Shown here: piece by piece, positions 1 through 12,287 of the stretch | Position numbering within the stretch: position 1 is the first letter of the stretch | Layout: the number at the start of each line of letters is the position of its first letter | NCBI GenBank assembly: GCA_949825065.1 | Contig: OX463864.1 | Coordinates: 18,365,327 to 18,429,326, forward strand | Direction: 5' to 3' | Origin: Odontocerum albicorne | Lineage: Eukaryota; Arthropoda; Insecta; Trichoptera; Odontoceridae | DNA: 64,000 nucleotides | The notes under the pieces: model-generated | Told to the model about the DNA's origin: nothing | Database searches by the model: none | The model's input: the letters and a program-made list of their open reading frames with translations, nothing else | Position numbers and translations under genes: made by a program

Positions 1-3000
1 AGAACTTGCAAGGTGTGCTTAGCATTAGAAGATAAGAGAGACCCGGTACATGTGTAAGGAGTGTGATGTAGCTCTCTAACAGAACTTGCAAGGTGTGTGC
101 TTAGCACTAGAAGATACGAGAGACCCGGCACATGTGTAAGGAGCGTGATGTAGCTCTCCAATAGAACTTGCAAGGTGTGCTTAGCATTAGAAGATAAGAG
201 AGACCCGGTACATGTGTAAGGAGTGTGATGTAGCTCTCTAACAGAACTTACAAGGTGTGTGCTTAGCACAAGAAAATAAGAGACCGGTACATGTGTAAGG
301 AGTGTGATGTAGCTCTCCAATAGAACTTGCAAGGTGTGTGCTTAGCACTAAAAGATACGAGAGAACCGGGACATGTGTAAGGAGCGTGATGTAGCTCTCC
401 AATAGAACTTGCAAGGTGTGCTTAGCATTAGAAGATAAGAGAGACCCGGTACATGTGTAAGGAGTGTGATGTAGCTCTCCAACAGAACTTGCAAGGTGTG
501 TGCTTAGCACTAGAAGATACGAGAGACCCGGCACATGTGTAAGGAGCGTGATGTAGCTCTCCAATAGAACTTGCAAGGTGTGCTTAGCATTAGAAGATAA
601 GAGAGACCCGGTACATGTGTAAGGAGTGTGATGTAGCTCTCTAACAGAACTTACAAGGTGTGTGCTTAGCACAAGAAAATAAGAGACCGGTACATGTGTA
701 AGGAGTGTGATGTAGCTCTCCAATAGAACTTGCAAGGTGTGTGCTTAGCACTAAAAGATACGAGAGAACCGGGACATGTGTAAGGAGTGTGATGTAGCTC
801 TCCAATAGAACTTGCAAGGTGTGCTTAGCATTAGAAGATAAGAGAGACCCGGTACATGTGTAAGGAGTGTGATGTAGCTCTCTAACAGAACTTACAAGGT
901 GTGTGCTTAGCACAAGAAAATAAGAGACCGGTACATGTGTAAGGAGTGTGATGTAGCTCTCCAATAGAACTTGCAAGGTGTGTGCTTAGCACTTGAAGAT
1001 ACGAGAGACCCGGCACATGTGTAAGGAGCGTGATGTAGCTCTCCAATAGAACTTGCAAAGTGTGCTTAGCACAAAAATATAAGAGATACCCGGTACATGT
1101 GTAAGGAGTGTGATGTAGCTCTCTAACAGAACTTACAAGGTGTGTGCTTAGCACAAGAAAATAAGAGACCGGTACATGTGTAAGGAGTGTGATGTAGCTC
1201 TCCAATAGAACTTGCAAGGTGTGTGCTTAGCACTAAAAGATACGAGAGAACCGGGACATGTGTAAGGAGCGTGATGTAGCTCTCCAATAGAACTTGCAAG
1301 GTGTGCTTAGCATTAGAAGATAAGAGAGACCCGGTACATGTGTAAGGAGTGTGATGTAGCTCTCTAACAGAACTTACAAGGTGTGTGCTTAGCACAAGAA
1401 AATAAGAGACCGGTACATGTGTAAGGAGTGTGATGTAGCTCTCCAATAGAACTTGCAAGGTGTGTGCTTAGCACTAGAAGATACGAGAGACCCGGCACAT
1501 GTGTAAGGAGCGTGATGTAGCTCTCCAATAGAACTTGCAAGGTGTGCTTAGCATTAGAAGATAAGAGAGACCCGGTACATGTGTAAGGAGTGTGATGTAG
1601 CTCTCTAACAGAACTTACAAGGTGTGTGCTTAGCACAAGAAAATAAGAGACCGGTACATGTGTAAGGAGTGTGATGTAGCTCTCCAATAGAACTTGCAAG
1701 GTGTGTGCTTAGCACTAGAAGATAAGAGAGACCCGGCACATGTGTAAGGAGCGTGATGTAGCTCTCCAATAGAACTTGCAAGGTGTGCTTAGCATTAGAA
1801 GATAAGAGAGACCCGGTACATGTGTAAGGAGTGTGATGTAGCTCTCTAACAGAACTTACAAGGTGTGTGCTTAGCACAAGAAAATAAGAGACCGGTACAT
1901 GTGTAAGGAGTGTGATTTAGCTCTCCAATAGAACTTGCAAGGTGTGTGCTTAGCACTAGAAGATACGAGAGACCCGGCACATGTGTAAGGAGCGTGATGT
2001 AGCTCTCCAATAGAACTTGCAAGGTGTGCTTAGCATTAGAAGATAAGAGAGACCCGGTACATGTGTAAGGAGTGTGATGTAGCTCTCTAACAGAACTTAC
2101 AAGGTGTGTGGTTAGCACAAGAAAATAAGAGACCGGTACATGTGTAAGGAGTGTGATGTAGCTCTCCAATAGAACTTGCAAGGTGTGTGCTTAGCACTAG
2201 AAGATACGAGAGACCCGGCACATGTGTAAGGAGCGTGATGTAGCTCTCCAATAGAACTTGCAAGGTGTGCTTAGCATTAGAAGATAAGAGAGACCCGGTA
2301 CATGTGTAAGGAGTGTGATGTAGCTCTCTAACAGAACTTACAAGGTGTGTGCTTAGCACAAGAAAATAAGAGACCGGTACATGTGTAAGGAGTGTGATTT
2401 AGCTCTCCAATAGAACTTGCAAGGTGTGTGCTTAGCACTAGAAGATACGAGAGACCCGGCACATGTGTAAGGAGCGTGATGTAGCTCTCCAATAGAACTT
2501 GCAAGGTGTGCTTAGCATTAGAAGATAAGAGAGACCCGGTACATGTGTAAGGAGTGTGATGTAGCTCTCTAACAGAACTTACAAGGTGTGTGGTTAGCAC
2601 AAGAAAATAAGAGACCGGTACATGTGTAAGGAGTGTGATGTAGCTCTCCAATAGAACTTGCAAGGTGTGTGCTTAGCACTAGAAGATACGAGAGACCCGG
2701 CACATGTGTAAGGAGCGTGATGTAGCTCTCCAATAGAACTTGCAAGGTGTGCTTAGCATTAGAAGATAAGAGAGACCCGGTACATGTGTAAGGAGTGTGA
2801 TGTAGCTCTCTAACAGAACTTACAAGGTGTGTGCTTAGCACAAAAAAATAAGAGACCGGTACATGTGTAAGGAGTGTGATTTAGCTCTCCAATAGAACTT
2901 GCAAGGTGTGTGCTTAGCACTAGAAGATACGAGAGACCCGGCACATGTGTAAGGAGCGTGATGTAGCTCTCCAATAGAACTTGCAAGGTGTGCTTAGCAT

Positions 3001-6000
3001 TAGAAGATAAGAGAGACCCGGTACATGTGTAAGGAGTGTGATGTAGCTCTCTAACAGAACTTACAAGGTGTGTGGTTAGCACAAGAAAATAAGAGACCGG
3101 TACATGTGTAAGGAGTGTGATGTAGCTCTCCAATAGAACTTGCAAGGTGTGTGCTTAGCACTAGAAGATACGAGAGACCCGGCACATGTGTAAGGAGCGT
3201 GATGTAGCTCTCCAATAGAACTTGCAAGGTGTGCTTAGCATTAGAAGATAAGAGAGACCCGGTACATGTGTAAGGAGTGTGATGTAGCTCTCTAACAGAA
3301 CTTACAAGGTGTGTGCTTAGCACAAGAAAATAAGAGACCGGTACATGTGTAAGGAGTGTGATTTAGCTCTCCAATAGAACTTGCAAGGTGTGTGCTTAGC
3401 ACTAGAAGATACGAGAGACCCGGCACATGTGTAAGGAGCGTGATGTAGCTCTCCAATAGAACTTGCAAGGTGTGCTTAGCATTAGAAGATAAGAGAGACC
3501 CGGTACATGTGTAAGGAGTGTGATGTAGCTCTCTAACAGAACTTACAAGGTGTGTGGTTAGCACAAGAAAATAAGAGACCGGTACATGTGTAAGGAGTGT
3601 GATGTAGCTCTCCAATAGAACTTGCAAGGTGTGTGCTTAGCACTAGAAGATACGAGAGACCCGGCACATGTGTAAGGAGCGTGATGTAGCTCTCCAATAG
3701 AACTTGCAAGGTGTGCTTAGCATTAGAAGATAAGAGAGACCCGGTACATGTGTAAGGAGTGTGATGTAGCTCTCTAACAGAACTTACAAGGTGTGTGCTT
3801 AGCACAAGAAAATAAGAGACCGGTACATGTGTAAGGAGTGTGATTTAGCTCTCCAATAGAACTTGCAAGGTGTGTGCTTAGCACTAGAAGATACGAGAGA
3901 CCCGGCACATGTGTAAGGAGCGTGATGTAGCTCTCCAATAGAACTTGCAAGGTGTGCTTAGCATTAGAAGATAAGAGAGACCCGGTACATGTGTAAGGAG
4001 TGTGATGTAGCTCTCTAACAGAACTTACAAGGTGTGTGGTTAGCACAAGAAAATAAGAGACCGGTACATGTGTAAGGAGTGTGATGTAGCTCTCCAATAG
4101 AACTTGCAAGGTGTGTGCTTAGCACTAGAAGATACGAGAGACCCGGCACATGTGTAAGGAGCGTGATGTAGCTCTCCAATAGAACTTGCAAGGTGTGCTT
4201 AGCATTAGAAGATAAGAGAGACCCGGTACATGTGTAAGGAGTGTGATGTAGCTCTCTAACAGAACTTACAAGGTGTGTGCTTAGCACAAGAAAATAAGAG
4301 ACCGGTACATGTGTAAGGAGTGTGATGTAGCTCTCCAATAGAACTTGCAAGGTGTGTGCTTAGCACTAGAAGATACGAGAGACCCGGCACATGTGTAAGG
4401 AGCGTGATGTAGCTCTCCAATAGAACTTGCAAGGTGTGCTTAGCATTAGAAGATAAGAGAGACCCGGTACATGTGTAAGGAGTGTGATGTAGCTCTCTAA
4501 CAGAACTTACAAGGTGTGTGGTTAGCACAAGAAAATAAGAGACCGGTACATGTGTAAGGAGTGTGATGTAGCTCTCCAATAGAACTTGCAAGGTGTGTGC
4601 TTAGCACTAGAAGATACGAGAGACCCGGCACATGTGTAAGGAGCGTGATGTAGCTCTCCAATAGAACTTGCAAGGTGTGCTTAGCATTAGAAGATAAGAG
4701 AGACCCGGTACATGTGTAAGGAGTGTGATGTAGCTCTCTAACAGAACTTACAAGGTGTGTGCTTAGCACAAGAAAATAAGAGACCGGTACATGTGTAAGG
4801 AGTGTGATGTAGCTCTCCAATAGAACTTGCAAGGTGTGTGCTTAGCACTAGAAGATACGAGAGACCCGGCACATGTGTAAGGAGCGTGATGTAGCTCTCC
4901 AATAGAACTTGCAAGGTGTGCTTAGCATTAGAAGATAAGAGAGACCCGGTACATGTGTAAGGAGTGTGATGTAGCTCTCTAACAGAACTTACAAGGTGTG
5001 TGCTTAGCACAAGAAAATAAGAGACCGGTACATGTGTAAGGAGTGTGATGTAGCTCTCCAATAGAACTTGCAAGGTGTGTGCTTAGCACTAGAAGATACG
5101 AGAGACCCGGCACATGTGTAAGGAGCGTGATGTAGCTCTCCAATAGAACTTGCAAGGTGTGCTTAGCATTAGAAGATAAGAGAGACCCGGTACATGTGTA
5201 AGGAGTGTGATGTAGCTCTCTAACAGAACTTACAAGGTGTGTGCTTAGCACAAGAAAATAAGAGACCGGTACATGTGTAAGGAGTGTGATTTAGCTCTCC
5301 AATAGAACTTGCAAGGTGTGTGCTTAGCACTAGAAGATACGAGAGACCCGGCACATGTGTAAGGAGCGTGATGTAGCTCTCCAATAGAACTTGCAAGGTG
5401 TGCTTAGCATTAGAAGATAAGAGAGACCCGGTACATGTGTAAGGAGTGTGATGTAGCTCTCTAACAGAACTTACAAGGTGTGTGGTTAGCACAAGAAAAT
5501 AAGAGACCGGTACATGTGTAAGGAGTGTGATGTAGCTCTCCAATAGAACTTGCAAGGTGTGTGCTTAGCACTAGAAGATACGAGAGACCCGGCACATGTG
5601 TAAGGAGCGTGATGTAGCTCTCCAATAGAACTTGCAAGGTGTGCTTAGCATTAGAAGATAAGAGAGACCCGGTACATGTGTAAGGAGTGTGATGTAGCTC
5701 TCTAACAGAACTTACAAGGTGTGTGCTTAGCACAAGAAAATAAGAGACCGGTACATGTGTAAGGAGTGTGATGTAGCTCTCCAATAGAACTTGCAAGGTG
5801 TGTGCTTAGCACTAGAAGATACGAGAGACCCGGCACATGTGTAAGGAGCGTGATGTAGCTCTCCAATAGAACTTGCAAGGTGTGCTTAGCATTAGAAGAT
5901 AAGAGAGACCCGGTACATGTGTAAGGAGTGTGATGTAGCTCTCTAACAGAACTTACAAGGTGTGTGGTTAGCACAAGAAAATAAGAGACCGGTACATGTG

Positions 6001-9000
6001 TAAGGAGTGTGATGTAGCTCTCCAATAGAACTTGCAAGGTGTGTGCTTAGCACTAGAAGATACGAGAGACCCGGCACATGTGTAAGGAGCGTGATGTAGC
6101 TCTCCAATAGAACTTGCAAGGTGTGCTTAGCATTAGAAGATAAGAGAGACCCGGTACATGTGTAAGGAGTGTGATGTAGCTCTCTAACAGAACTTACAAG
6201 GTGTGTGCTTAGCACAAGAAAATAAGAGACCGGTACATGTGTAAGGAGTGTGATGTAGCTCTCCAATAGAACTTGCAAGGTGTGTGCTTAGCACTAGAAG
6301 ATACGAGAGACCCGGCACATGTGTAAGGAGCGTGATGTAGCTCTCCAATAGAACTTGCAAGGTGTGCTTAGCATTAGAAGATAAGAGAGACCCGGTACAT
6401 GTGTAAGGAGTGTGATGTAGCTCTCTAACAGAACTTACAAGGTGTGTGCTTAGCACAAGAAAATAAGAGACCGGTACATGTGTAAGGAGTGTGATGTAGC
6501 TCTCCAATAGAACTTGCAAGGTGTGTGCTTAGCACTAGAAGATACGAGAGACCCGGCACATGTGTAAGGAGCGTGATGTAGCTCTCCAATAGAACTTGCA
6601 AGGTGTGCTTAGCATTAGAAGATAAGAGAGACCCGGTACATGTGTAAGGAGTGTGATGTAGCTCTCTAACAGAACTTACAAGGTGTGTGCTTAGCACAAG
6701 AAAATAAGAGACCGGTACATGTGTAAGGAGTGTGATGTAGCTCTCCAATAGAACTTGCAAGGTGTGTGCTTAGCACTAGAAGATACGAGAGACCCGGCAC
6801 ATGTGTAAGGAGCGTGATGTAGCTCTCCAATAGAACTTGCAAGGTGTGCTTAGCATTAGAAGATAAGAGAGACCCGGTACATGTGTAAGGAGTGTGATGT
6901 AGCTCTCTAACAGAACTTACAAGGTGTGTGGTTAGCACAAGAAAATAAGAGACCGGTACATGTGTAAGGAGTGTGATATAGCTCTCCAATAGAACTTGCA
7001 AGGTGTGTGCTTAGCACTAGAAGATACGAGAGACCCGGCACATGTGTAAGGAGCGTGATGTAGCTCTCCAATAGAACTTGCAAGGTGTGCTTAGCATTAG
7101 AAGATAAGAGAGACCCGGTACATGTGTAAGGAGTGTGATGTAGCTCTCTAACAGAACTTACAAGGTGTGTGCTTAGCACAAGAAAATAAGAGACCGGTAC
7201 ATGTGTAAGGAGTGTGATGTAGCTCTCCAATAGAACTTGCAAGGTGTGTGCTTAGCACTAGAAGATACGAGAGACCCGGCACATGTGTAAGGAGCGTGAT
7301 GTAGCTCTCCAATAGAACTTGCAAGGTGTGCTTAGCATTAGAAGATAAGAGAGACCCGGTACATGTGTAAGGAGTGTGATGTAGCTCTCTAACAGAACTT
7401 ACAAGGTGTGTGCTTAGCACAAGAAAATAAGAGACCGGTACATGTGTAAGGAGTGTGATGTAGCTCTCCAATAGAACTTGCAAGGTGTGTGCTTAGCACT
7501 AGAAGATACGAGAGACCCGGCACATGTGTAAGGAGCGTGATGTAGCTCTCCAATAGAACTTGCAAGGTGTGCTTAGCATTAGAAGATAAGAGAGACCCGG
7601 TACATGTGTAAGGAGTGTGATGTAGCTCTCTAACAGAACTTACAAGGTGTGTGCTTAGCACAAGAAAATAAGAGACCGGTACATGTGTAAGGAGTGTGAT
7701 GTAGCTCTCCAATAGAACTTGCAAGGTGTGTGCTTAGCACTAGAAGATACGAGAGACCCGGCACATGTGTAAGGAGCGTGATGTAGCTCTCCAATAGAAC
7801 TTGCAAGGTGTGCTTAGCATTAGAAGATAAGAGAGACCCGGTACATGTGTAAGGAGTGTGATGTAGCTCTCTAACAGAACTTACAAGGTGTGTGGTTAGC
7901 ACAAGAAAATAAGAGACCGGTACATGTGTAAGGAGTGTGATGTAGCTCTCCAATAGAACTTGCAAGGTGTGTGCTTAGCACTAGAAGATACGAGAGACCC
8001 GGCACATGTGTAAGGAGCGTGATGTAGCTCTCCAATAGAACTTGCAAGGTGTGCTTAGCATTAGAAGATAAGAGAGACCCGGTACATGTGTAAGGAGTGT
8101 GATGTAGCTCTCTAACAGAACTTACAAGGTGTGTGCTTAGCACAAGAAAATAAGAGACCGGTACATGTGTAAGGAGTGTGATGTAGCTCTCCAATAGAAC
8201 TTGCAAGGTGTGTGCTTAGCACTAGAAGATACGAGAGACCCGGCACATGTGTAAGGAGCGTGATGTAGCTCTCCAATAGAACTTGCAAGGTGTGCTTAGC
8301 ATTAGAAGATAAGAGAGACCCGGTACATGTGTAAGGAGTGTGATGTAGCTCTCTAACAGAACTTACAAGGTGTGTGGTTAGCACAAGAAAATAAGAGACC
8401 GGTACATGTGTAAGGAGTGTGATGTAGCTCTCCAATAGAACTTGCAAGGTGTGTGCTTAGCACTAGAAGATACGAGAGACCCGGCACATGTGTAAGGAGC
8501 GTGATGTAGCTCTCCAATAGAACTTGCAAGGTGTGCTTAGCATTAGAAGATAAGAGAGACCCGGTACATGTGTAAGGAGTGTGATGTAGCTCTCTAACAG
8601 AACTTACAAGGTGTGTGCTTAGCACAAGAAAATAAGAGACCGGTACATGTGTAAGGAGTGTGATGTAGCTCTCCAATAGAACTTGCAAGGTGTGTGCTTA
8701 GCACTAGAAGATACGAGAGACCCGGCACATGTGTAAGGAGCGTGATGTAGCTCTCCAATAGAACTTGCAAGGTGTGCTTAGCATTAGAAGATAAGAGAGA
8801 CCCGGTACATGTGTAAGGAGTGTGATGTAGCTCTCTAACAGAACTTACAAGGTGTGTGCTTAGCACAAGAAAATAAGAGACCGGTACATGTGTAAGGAGT
8901 GTGATTTAGCTCTCCAATAGAACTTGCAAGGCGTGTGCTTAGCACTAGAAGATACGAGAGACCCGGCACATGTGTAAGGAGCGTGATGTAGCTCTCCAAT

Positions 9001-9480
9001 AGAACTTGCAAGGTGTGCTTAGCATTAGAAGATAAGAGAGACCCGGTACATGTGTAAGGAGTGTGATGTAGCTCTCTAACAGAACTTACAAGGTGTGTGC
9101 TTAGCACAAGAAAATAAGAGACCGGTACATGTGTAAGGAGTGTGATGTAGCTCTCCAATAGAACTTGCAAGGTGTGCTTAGCACTAGAAGATAAGAGAGA
9201 CCCGGCACATGTGTAAGGAGTGTGATGTAGCTCTCCAACAGAACTTGCAAGGTGTGTGCTTAGCACTAGAAGATACGAGAGACTCGGTACATGTGTAAGG
9301 AGTTTGATGTAGCTCTCCAACAGAACTTGCAAGGTGTGTGCTTAGCACTAGAAGATAAGAGAGACCCGGTACATGTGTAAGGAGTGTGATGTAGCTCACC
9401 AACAGAACTTGCAAGGTTTGCTTAGCACTAGAAGATAAGAGAGACCCGGTACATGTGTAAGGAGTGTGATGTACGAGTAT
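1..9480. repeat. Satellite array with a 241-bp three-monomer higher-order unit
   Basis: Related monomers of about 80 bp start with AGAACTT and end with GATGTAGCTCTC. Three types alternate: an 80-bp form (GCATTAGAAGATAAG), a 79-bp form (AACTTACAAGG, CACAAGAAAATAAG) and an 82-bp form (CACTAGAAGATACGAG, GAGCGTGATG). Together they give a 241-bp unit that repeats with fixed phase from about 566 to 9150, roughly 36 copies. The first 560 bp have an irregular monomer order. The last 300 bp are diverged edge monomers. The array runs off the left end of the window, so its full length is unknown. The minus strand stays open in overlapping 90-165 codon frames only because the unit lacks stops in one phase; I do not regard these as genes. 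Confidence 0.97.
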
Positions 9481-9549
9481 GTTAGCTCTCTAAAGGAGAA
9501 TGTTACCATACTAAACTAAATTATTCAAGTATTTTAAACAAAGTTTTGT

Positions 9550-10490
9550 ATTTAAATTTATATGTAAAGGTATTCTTTTTTTCTTTTTTCTTTTATTTAA
9601 ATTTATATGTAAAGATATCCTTGTCTTCACTTTTCTTTTATTGGCAGTCATTGATTTTGTCATTGATTTGTGCATTCTTTCTTTCAATTTAGATTAATTA
9701 TTTTAAAAACCTTTTCTGACAATCATAAGCTTTTGTGTTCGATATGTTGTCTTTCTTAATCTTCAGTTAATTTGTTTTTAAAACCTTTACTGACAATCAT
9801 ATTTTTTTTGTCTTTGATTTATTTATTCTTACCAACTATTTTGTTAAATTATTTTTAAAACCTTAACTGACAATCATAAATTTTGTACTTTATTTGTTAA
9901 TTCTTTCTTAAAATTAAGTTAATTTATTTTTAAAACCTTTACTGACAATCATATTTTTTTTGTCTTTGATTTATTTATTCTTACCTACGATTAAGTTAAA
10001 TTATTTTTAAAATCTTGATTGGCAATCATAAATTTTGTCCTTTATTTGTTAATTCTTTCTTACCATTAAGTTAATTTGTTTTTAAAACCTTTACTGACAA
10101 TCGTATATTTATGTCTTTGGTTTATTTATTCTTACCTATGATTTAGTTAAATTATTTTTAAAACCTTGACTGACAATCATAAAATTTGTCCTTTATTTGT
10201 TAATTCTTTCTTACTATTATATTAAGTTAATTTGTTTTTAAAACCTTTACTGACAATGTATATTTATGTCTTTGGTTTATTTATTCTTACCTACGATTCA
10301 GTTAAATTATTTTTAAAACCTTGGCTGACAATCATACTCGTAAATTTAGTCTTTTATTTGTTCAGTTTTACCTACGATTTAGTTTACAATAATTATTTTT
10401 AAAACCTTTACTGACAACCGTATATTTATGTCTTTGATTTATTTATTCTTATCTACGATTTAGTTAAATTATTTTTAAAAAACCTTTCCG
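9550..10490. repeat. Degenerate ~75-bp tandem repeat
   Basis: The phrase TTTTTAAAACCTTTACTGACAATCAT recurs (given here in part: AAAACCTTTACTGACAATCA) near 9717, 9790, 9867, 9942, 10017, 10093, 10168, 10245, 10324 and 10407, a spacing of 73-83 bp. Odd and even copies differ (TTTATTTATTCTTACC versus TTTATTTGTTAATTC), which suggests a ~150-bp dimer. It abuts the satellite, and a shorter 30-bp duplication at 9550-9620 (TTTAAATTTATATGTAAAG) precedes it. A lone related piece lies near 38567-38610. No coding capacity is apparent. Confidence 0.9.
10335..10342. other. TACTCGTA 6-bp insertion scar (exact empty-site comparison)
   Basis: Sister monomers of the ~75-bp array read AATCATAAATTT here (near 9872 and 10173), whereas this monomer reads AATCATACTCGTAAATTT. 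The difference is exactly six bases added at a TA. See the findings for the excision-footprint interpretation. Confidence 0.75.
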
Positions 10491-11029
10491 GTATCGTATT
10501 TATCTGACATATTTAAACTTGAGGTCAAGTAAGAATTAAATTAGATTGACTTATTTACGAACAACAATGTTGACATCACACATTCTTGGTTTACGCCTTT
10601 CTTGTAAAATACACGTACATTACAATAATAATTCGTAAAAAATAACAGCCTCAGGGTCAGGTTTTTTAATCATAGTCAATACTTTGAATACATAAATATT
10701 ATTTTTAATTTATTTTTTTCGCTGGCAAGTTTGTTATTTTTCATGGCCGGCTAGTTATATTTTAACTAAGATGTACAGCGACCTTCTTCTGCGCGACCTC
10801 ATATAATATTTATAAGAAAAAGGAAATTATCTATCATGTATCAACTTTAAAGTTTTCCTTGACACAGTGTACGCTTTCGATCCGACACGCAATATTTAAA
10901 TACTAAAACTATAATAATATATCTTGCACTGGAAAAATATCTGTCAAATTAAGTTACTGTTGTGACATTTAAAAAATGTTTACGAATGGATTTATATTGA
11001 AGTATACGGCCTAAGTAAATTTTTTTTAT
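10491..11029. other. No recognisable feature
   Basis: AT-rich sequence between the ~75-bp array and a LINE fragment. I see no long open frame, inverted repeat or similarity to other parts of the window. Confidence 0.5.
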
Positions 11030-11760
11030 CCACTTTGCACGGATTTCTCCTGTTACACAAAGAGGGTCTGCTTCTAGCGTTAGCTTATTCGTTATGAAGA
11101 ATATCAGCCAGGATTCTTCTCATACTGCTAGGCGGTACCGAGAACATATCAACAGTGTCATTCAGTTGGTTCAATATCTCTATACCACGCGTGACTGAGT
11201 GTTTAGCCATGATATTCGTCCTGTAAGTTGGTATGTAGAACAGAGGGTGATTCCTTGCACGGCTATATTTATTGGGTACATATAAACTTAGTGCTTCTAG
11301 AATTGCGGGACAGTTAAGGGAACCTTGAAAAACCTTAAGTAAGAATATCGCAATAGATTCTCTTGCCTTCTTGTTTCGAGGCTTCTATAGTTACACACCG
11401 TGAGAAGTTCGACATGGTGAGCATATTTTAGGTAATCGCTCTTTGTTCTGTACCATAGATATCTGAGGATTTTTTTGAATTTGTTCTATATTGTTTTTAT
11501 ATTTGAGCTAATGAGGAGCCCAAACTGTAGATGCATATTCTAATTTGGTTCTAATTAGATAATTAACATATATAAGTTTCGAAGGATATCGGTACTATTA
11601 AATTTTCTTGATATTCTCATTATAAAACCGAGTAGTTTGTAACAGTCCGATATCAAACGCGAGACATGGTTAACGAACGTGAGTCCGACATCAAAGGTTA
11701 CGCACAAATCTTTGAATTCAGAAACTCTGTTTAGTGCCAATCCCTGTATAGTATACTGAT
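11030..11760 (-). pseudogene. LINE-F fragment, Jockey/CR1-like reverse transcriptase C-terminus
   Basis: Read on the minus strand, 11555-11740 encodes VSEFKDLCVTFDVGLTF, then HVSRLISDCYKLLGF and SRKFNSTDILRNLY. This is the pattern seen after the catalytic core in Jockey/CR1-type non-LTR reverse transcriptases (FKDLGVxxDxxLxFxxH...LGFIxR). Downstream the frame is broken by stops. The tail of the element (11025-11212) and the stretch 11290-11420 recur in the opposite orientation at 28600-28790 and 27776-27905. The RT core and endonuclease are absent, so this is a dead 5'-truncated copy. Clade assignment is by motif only. Confidence 0.7.
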
Positions 11761-11953
11761 GGTGGATTGGTGAAAACGATCGACTATAAGATACACAGAC
11801 ACATTTATTTATAAGATACGCAGAACGTTCAGTTTCTCTTTTACTACAATATTTTTTTAGATAACCTCTTTACTAGGAAAGGCTTATAACGAAGCGGTCT
11901 CATTTCTTAATAACAAATTTCATATCTCTTTCATAAATACGATATTTGAAACA

Positions 11954-12147
11954 TTTTTTTTTTTTTAAAACCTGGCGAGTTTATTACCATGCAATCTCTT
12001 CCAACCAACCAGAAAGATGTTTTTATAGGCCCTAAGTGTTAACCAGACTGGAATCCTATTTTAAAAAATCTGGGTTTAAGCGGGGATCGAACCCGCAACC
12101 TCCGGATCGGCAGACAAGTGTCTTACCACCAGGCCACGGAGGTCGTC
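11954..12147 (-). mobile_element. tRNA-derived SINE (family A)
   Basis: On the minus strand the element begins GACGACCTCCGTGGCCTGG and carries pol III internal promoter elements: an A-box-like TGGCCTGGTGG and a B box GGTTCGATCCC. A non-tRNA body follows (CCAGTCTGGTTAACACTTAG, then CTGGTTGGTTGGAAGAGATT), ending in CGCCAGGTTTT and a homopolymer tail. The same arrangement occurs at 29527, 40916, 42856, 49912 and 51573. It is a retrotransposed repeat with no protein, not a functional tRNA gene, because the 3' half does not fold as a tRNA acceptor. Confidence 0.9.
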
Positions 12148-12175
12148 ATTGCATTGTGTTACAACTTTCGTTGTA

Positions 12176-12230
12176 AACAGTACAACTTGGTGGGTTTATT
12201 ATTGCTATGTGGCAAAATTTTCCAACTTTA
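12176..12230 (-). repeat. Short SINE tail remnant
   Basis: GTACAACTTGGTGGGTTTAT followed by TATGTGGCAA resembles the 3' tail of the family A SINE (AACCTGGCGGGCTTATTGCC, CATGTGGCAA). Only about 55 bp can be aligned by eye. Confidence 0.5.
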
Positions 12231-12287
12231 TCAATCCAAGTTTAAGATGAAATGTATAAAATGGAAATTTCTAAATTAAGTATAATA

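Noticed and set aside
238..9414. Dozens of overlapping 76-165 codon minus-strand open frames with repeated MQVLLESYITLLTHVP-type peptides
   Set aside because: They are translations of the 241-bp satellite in one phase, restart every unit, and end at the same stop; there is no unique start, signal or conservation pattern beyond the DNA repeat.
1..9480. CRISPR-like regular repeats
   Set aside because: There are no unique spacers between repeats, units are directly adjacent, and the window is clearly animal DNA.
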